A DNA stretch of 64,000 bases from positions 124,001 to 188,000 of the forward strand of contig CAZHEV010000007.1 of assembly GCA_964531335.1 (NCBI GenBank), in the 5' to 3' direction. Positions 61,738 to 64,000 of the stretch are shown here, in pieces; the stretch's first letter is position 1, and the number at the start of each line of letters is the position of its first letter. The DNA comes from CAZHEV01 sp964531335 [NCBI: uncultured bacterium] (GTDB lineage Bacteria; Eisenbacteria; RBG-16-71-46; CAZHEV01). Below the pieces are notes generated by a model, which saw only the letters and a program-made list of their open reading frames with translations, was not told the DNA's origin and searched no databases. The position numbers and the translations under genes are program-made.

Positions 61738-62379
61738 TCATATAGCGGAGGTCAGGCCTAGATAGACGGCCGGGTCCTCCTTCACTTGCAGCTCACCCGT
61801 GAGCGTGGAGCTCGAGCTCAACCCCACGCTGAGCCCAAGCCTGGCGGAGACATCGAGATCGGGGTCGGAGAACTCGTCGTCCACGTCGGGGAAATCGACC
61901 TTGTCGCGAGCGATCGTCAGGACGATGCCGGCGTACGGTATCACCGCCCTGCGCCGGGAGGTCGAGAGCTCCCGCGAGATCGATGCCTGAAACACTGTGG
62001 ACAGGCGGCTCCTGTCGTCACCGGTGGTGACGCCGAAGCCGCCCCCGACGGATACATCGAACGGCACGTCCTCCGCCCTGTCCAGCAGTCCGTACCTCAA
62101 GTCGACTCCGCCGTCGAAGACCGTCTCTCCGACCTCCACATTGGAGAAGCTCCGCACCCCGAACTGCAGCCCGAGATCCAGTCCGAGCGTCAGGAGGAAG
62201 CGGGCGTCCGCCAGCGCGCCGACCTGGTCGTCGCCGGCCAGGCCGAATACGCCGACCCTGAGATCGTGGTCCAGAATCTCCGCGGGGCCTAGCTGCGCGT
62301 ACACCTGCGCGGCCGCCTGGGCCGGAACGAGGGCCGCGACCGCGGCCAGTAGAAAGACAGTGGCTTTACGGCGTATCAC
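61738..62379 (-). CDS. Exported beta-barrel-like protein, function unknown
   Basis: The 213-residue protein starts at GTG 62379, eight bases after GGAGGG, with a signal peptide (MIRRKATVFLLAAVAALVPAQA). The mature part has alternating strands (DARFLLTLGLDLGLQFGVRS, DVSVGGGFGVTTGDD, ARLGLSVGLSSSSTLTGEL) typical of a small outer-membrane barrel of 8-10 strands. It ends in AI rather than an aromatic residue. Family not recognised. It converges with the permease gene, 19 bp apart. Confidence 0.65.
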   Translation of the reverse strand: MIRRKATVFLLAAVAALVPAQAAAQVYAQLGPAEILDHDLRVGVFGLAGDDQVGALADARFLLTLGLDLGLQFGVRSFSNVEVGETVFDGGVDLRYGLLDRAEDVPFDVSVGGGFGVTTGDDRSRLSTVFQASISRELSTSRRRAVIPYAGIVLTIARDKVDFPDVDDEFSDPDLDVSARLGLSVGLSSSSTLTGELQVKEDPAVYLGLTSAI

Positions 62380-62603
62380 TTGAATGTCCCTCCTGCGTTA
62401 GGCGAGGATACGGCTTTGGCGGGCACCGCTCTACGTTGGCTGAGGCTAGCACCGCCGGTGGGTGCGCGCAAGGGCCGAAGGGGGCTTGACCGCCGGCCCA
62501 ACCGGCACTAGAATCGCCGCGGTCATGCGGAGCGATCCGAAGAGAGCTTCGGCCGGGCCCGCGCGTCAATCTGCGCCGCGCGGGCAGTTGGAAGGAGGCT
62601 GCC

Positions 62604-63932
62604 ATGCGTAGATATGGGGCGGCTGCCCTTGCGGCGGCGCTCATTGTCTCGACAACCGCTTTGTCCGCCTTCGCGGTCGATCTCGACGTGCGGCGGCATC
62701 ATCTCGACAACGGCATGAGGGTCCTCACGCTTGAAGACCACACGCTGCCGGTCGCGAGCTTCTTCGTTTTTTATAAGGTGGGTTCTCGGAACGAAGACGC
62801 GGGCCTGACCGGCATATCGCACCTTTTCGAGCACATGATGTTCAACGGCGCCAAGAGGTACGGGCCCAAGGAGTTCGACAGGGTCCTCGAATCCAACGGG
62901 GGCTACTCGAACGCGTTCACCTCGACTGACATGACCGTGTACTACGAGGATTTCCCGTCCGAGGTAATCGAGCTGATAATGGACCTGGAGTCGGACAGGA
63001 TGGAGAATCTCGCTTTCGAGCCCGGGATCCTGGAGTCCGAGAGGGACGTGGTGAAGGAGGAGCGCAGGCTGGTCGTGGACAACTACCTCCCGGGGAGGAT
63101 GGAGGAGGCCCTGTTTGCAGCCGCGTTCACCGCCCACCCATATCACTGGCCGGTGATCGGCTGGATGAGCGACATCGAGAACATAACCCGCGAACACTGC
63201 ATGGAGTACTTCAGGACTTACTACGCGCCGGACAACGCGATAGTGGTGATAGTGGGCGACATCGACACCGGCGATACGATGGACCTCATGCGAAGGTACT
63301 TCGGATCGATAGAGCCGGGCCGGGCGCCGTCGAGGCCCATGAGCGCCGAGCCCGATCAAGAAGGTGAAGTGAGGGTGCGGATAGTAAGACCCGCCAGGAG
63401 CGAGCAGTTCATGGCGGGCTTCCACGCCCCGGACGTGCTCTCCACCGACTTGTTCGCGCTCGATGTCGCGCAGACGATCTTGTCCGACGGTGAGAGCTCC
63501 AGGCTCTATAGGCGGCTCATCTACGAGGAGCAGGCGGCTCTGGACGTCAGGGCCGATTTCACATGGAAGATGGATCCAGCGCTGTATTACTTCCACGTGG
63601 AGATGAGGCCCGGGGTCAAAGCCGCAAGAGGCGAAGAGATACTGTATGAAGAGCTGGAGGCCTTGAAGACCGGGGCGGTGACGGACAAGGAGCTTCAGAA
63701 GGCCAAGAACATCCTGGAGGCGAACCTTCTGCGGGCGCTGAAGACGAATAACGGCAGGGCGGAGATGTTGGGCTACATGGAAACGGTCTTCGGAGACTAC
63801 AACATGTTGTTCACTCTCGTGGAACGGTACAAGGCGGTAACCGCGGGCGACGTGGAACATGTGATGCAGAAGTATTTTGACGAGAGGAACAGGACTGTCG
63901 TGGCCTTGGTGCCCGAAGGCACGGAGGATTGA
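62604..63932 (+). CDS. Exported M16 zinc peptidase, single-domain size
   Basis: The 442-residue protein starts at ATG 62604 after AAGGAGG. It has a signal peptide (AAALAAALIVSTTALSAFA), the M16 start LDNGMRVLTLEDHTLPVASF, and the zinc motif HLFEH in GISHLFEHMMFNGAKRYG. The third-ligand region ESERDVVKEERR and the second domain (FMAGFHAPDVLSTDLFALDV) follow. This is the usual size of one partner of heterodimeric or paired M16 enzymes. A further gene starts 2 bp after its stop, as in tandem M16 pairs. Confidence 0.92.
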   Translation: MRRYGAAALAAALIVSTTALSAFAVDLDVRRHHLDNGMRVLTLEDHTLPVASFFVFYKVGSRNEDAGLTGISHLFEHMMFNGAKRYGPKEFDRVLESNGGYSNAFTSTDMTVYYEDFPSEVIELIMDLESDRMENLAFEPGILESERDVVKEERRLVVDNYLPGRMEEALFAAAFTAHPYHWPVIGWMSDIENITREHCMEYFRTYYAPDNAIVVIVGDIDTGDTMDLMRRYFGSIEPGRAPSRPMSAEPDQEGEVRVRIVRPARSEQFMAGFHAPDVLSTDLFALDVAQTILSDGESSRLYRRLIYEEQAALDVRADFTWKMDPALYYFHVEMRPGVKAARGEEILYEELEALKTGAVTDKELQKAKNILEANLLRALKTNNGRAEMLGYMETVFGDYNMLFTLVERYKAVTAGDVEHVMQKYFDERNRTVVALVPEGTED

Positions 63933-63934
63933 AG

Positions 63935-64000
63935 ATGCGGTCTAGGGTAGTGGAGAAGCGCTCGGTGGGAAGCCCGTGGGGAGCGCGGCGGGCCGCGGTC
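63935..64000 (+). CDS. Start of the next gene (cut by window end), possibly a second M16 subunit
   Basis: ATG 63935 lies two bases after the M16 stop and seven bases after GGAGG, and the frame stays open to the window edge (22 codons: MRSRVVEKRSVGSPWGARR...). The basic start could be the n-region of a signal peptide. The M16 identity of this gene is inferred only from the tandem pairing usual for such genes. Confidence 0.45.
   Translation, partial: MRSRVVEKRSVGSPWGARRAAV

Noticed and set aside
62523-63860. 445-codon frame opposite the M16 gene
   Set aside because: Rich in His, Val and Arg, as expected from the antisense of the M16 gene, which has the HLFEH motif and a signal peptide.
1-64000. 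CRISPR arrays, insertion sequences, prophage and integrase genes
   Set aside because: No regularly spaced repeats, transposase motifs, terminal repeat pairs or phage genes were seen on either strand.

Overview
The window comes from a GC-rich (roughly 60% by eye), diderm, heterotrophic bacterium. Evidence for an outer membrane is a secretin, a TolC-type protein, an Omp85-type barrel and several lipoproteins. Many genes start with GTG or TTG, and exported proteins carry a FlgD-like C-terminal domain and Asp-rich 'DNDGDG' calcium-type loops. This style is common in uncultured FCB-group lineages (Eisenbacteria, Krumholzibacteriota, Latescibacterota and similar). That placement is inference; no rRNA or tRNA gene is present to settle it.

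Layout. 1-8.2 kb: the end of a radical SAM/SPASM protein, an exported M3 peptidase, two large exported proteins and a DUF378 membrane protein. 8.5-11.2 kb: a first minor-pilin cluster (PilW-like, PilX-like, small lipoprotein) read leftward behind a sigma-54-type promoter. 11.5-18 kb: an asparagine-synthetase-like protein without the catalytic Cys, a decayed SDR pseudogene, a beta-helix protein and a POT peptide transporter. 17.8-26.5 kb: a reversed hydroxyacyl-CoA dehydrogenase/enoyl-CoA hydratase fusion, pta-ackA and a large M16 peptidase.

26.6-38.2 kb: a nearly complete type IV pilus machine. pilC, a major pilin, pilM, N, O, P and Q run leftward with ATGA overlaps. A divergent set of four minor prepilins runs rightward. 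STAS-pilB follows, behind a second sigma-54-type promoter that matches the first at 14 of 15 positions. 38.4-47.3 kb: two NTT (Npt1/Npt2)-type nucleotide transporter-like proteins. The second lies in a tight rightward run with a secreted metallophosphoesterase, a degenerate cyclic-nucleotide-binding protein, an Omp85 barrel without POTRA domains, and a predicted exported protein with kinase-like motifs. This run is the best candidate in the window for an undescribed system.

47.4-53 kb: a tripartite RND efflux operon whose pump lacks the usual proton-relay residues. 53.4-57.5 kb: a glutamate-dehydrogenase-like pseudoenzyme, a small lipoprotein, a probable PPi-dependent phosphofructokinase and a histidine-kinase gene that has lost its ATP-binding core. 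57.7-64 kb: an oligopeptide ABC binding protein with two permeases but no ATPase, a small beta-barrel protein, an M16 peptidase and the first codons of the next gene.

The metabolic picture is peptide and amino-acid use (peptidases, POT and Dpp-type uptake), beta-oxidation-like chemistry and acetate formation through Pta-AckA. No mobile element, CRISPR array or RNA gene was seen. All coordinates and motifs were read by eye; no homology search was run.
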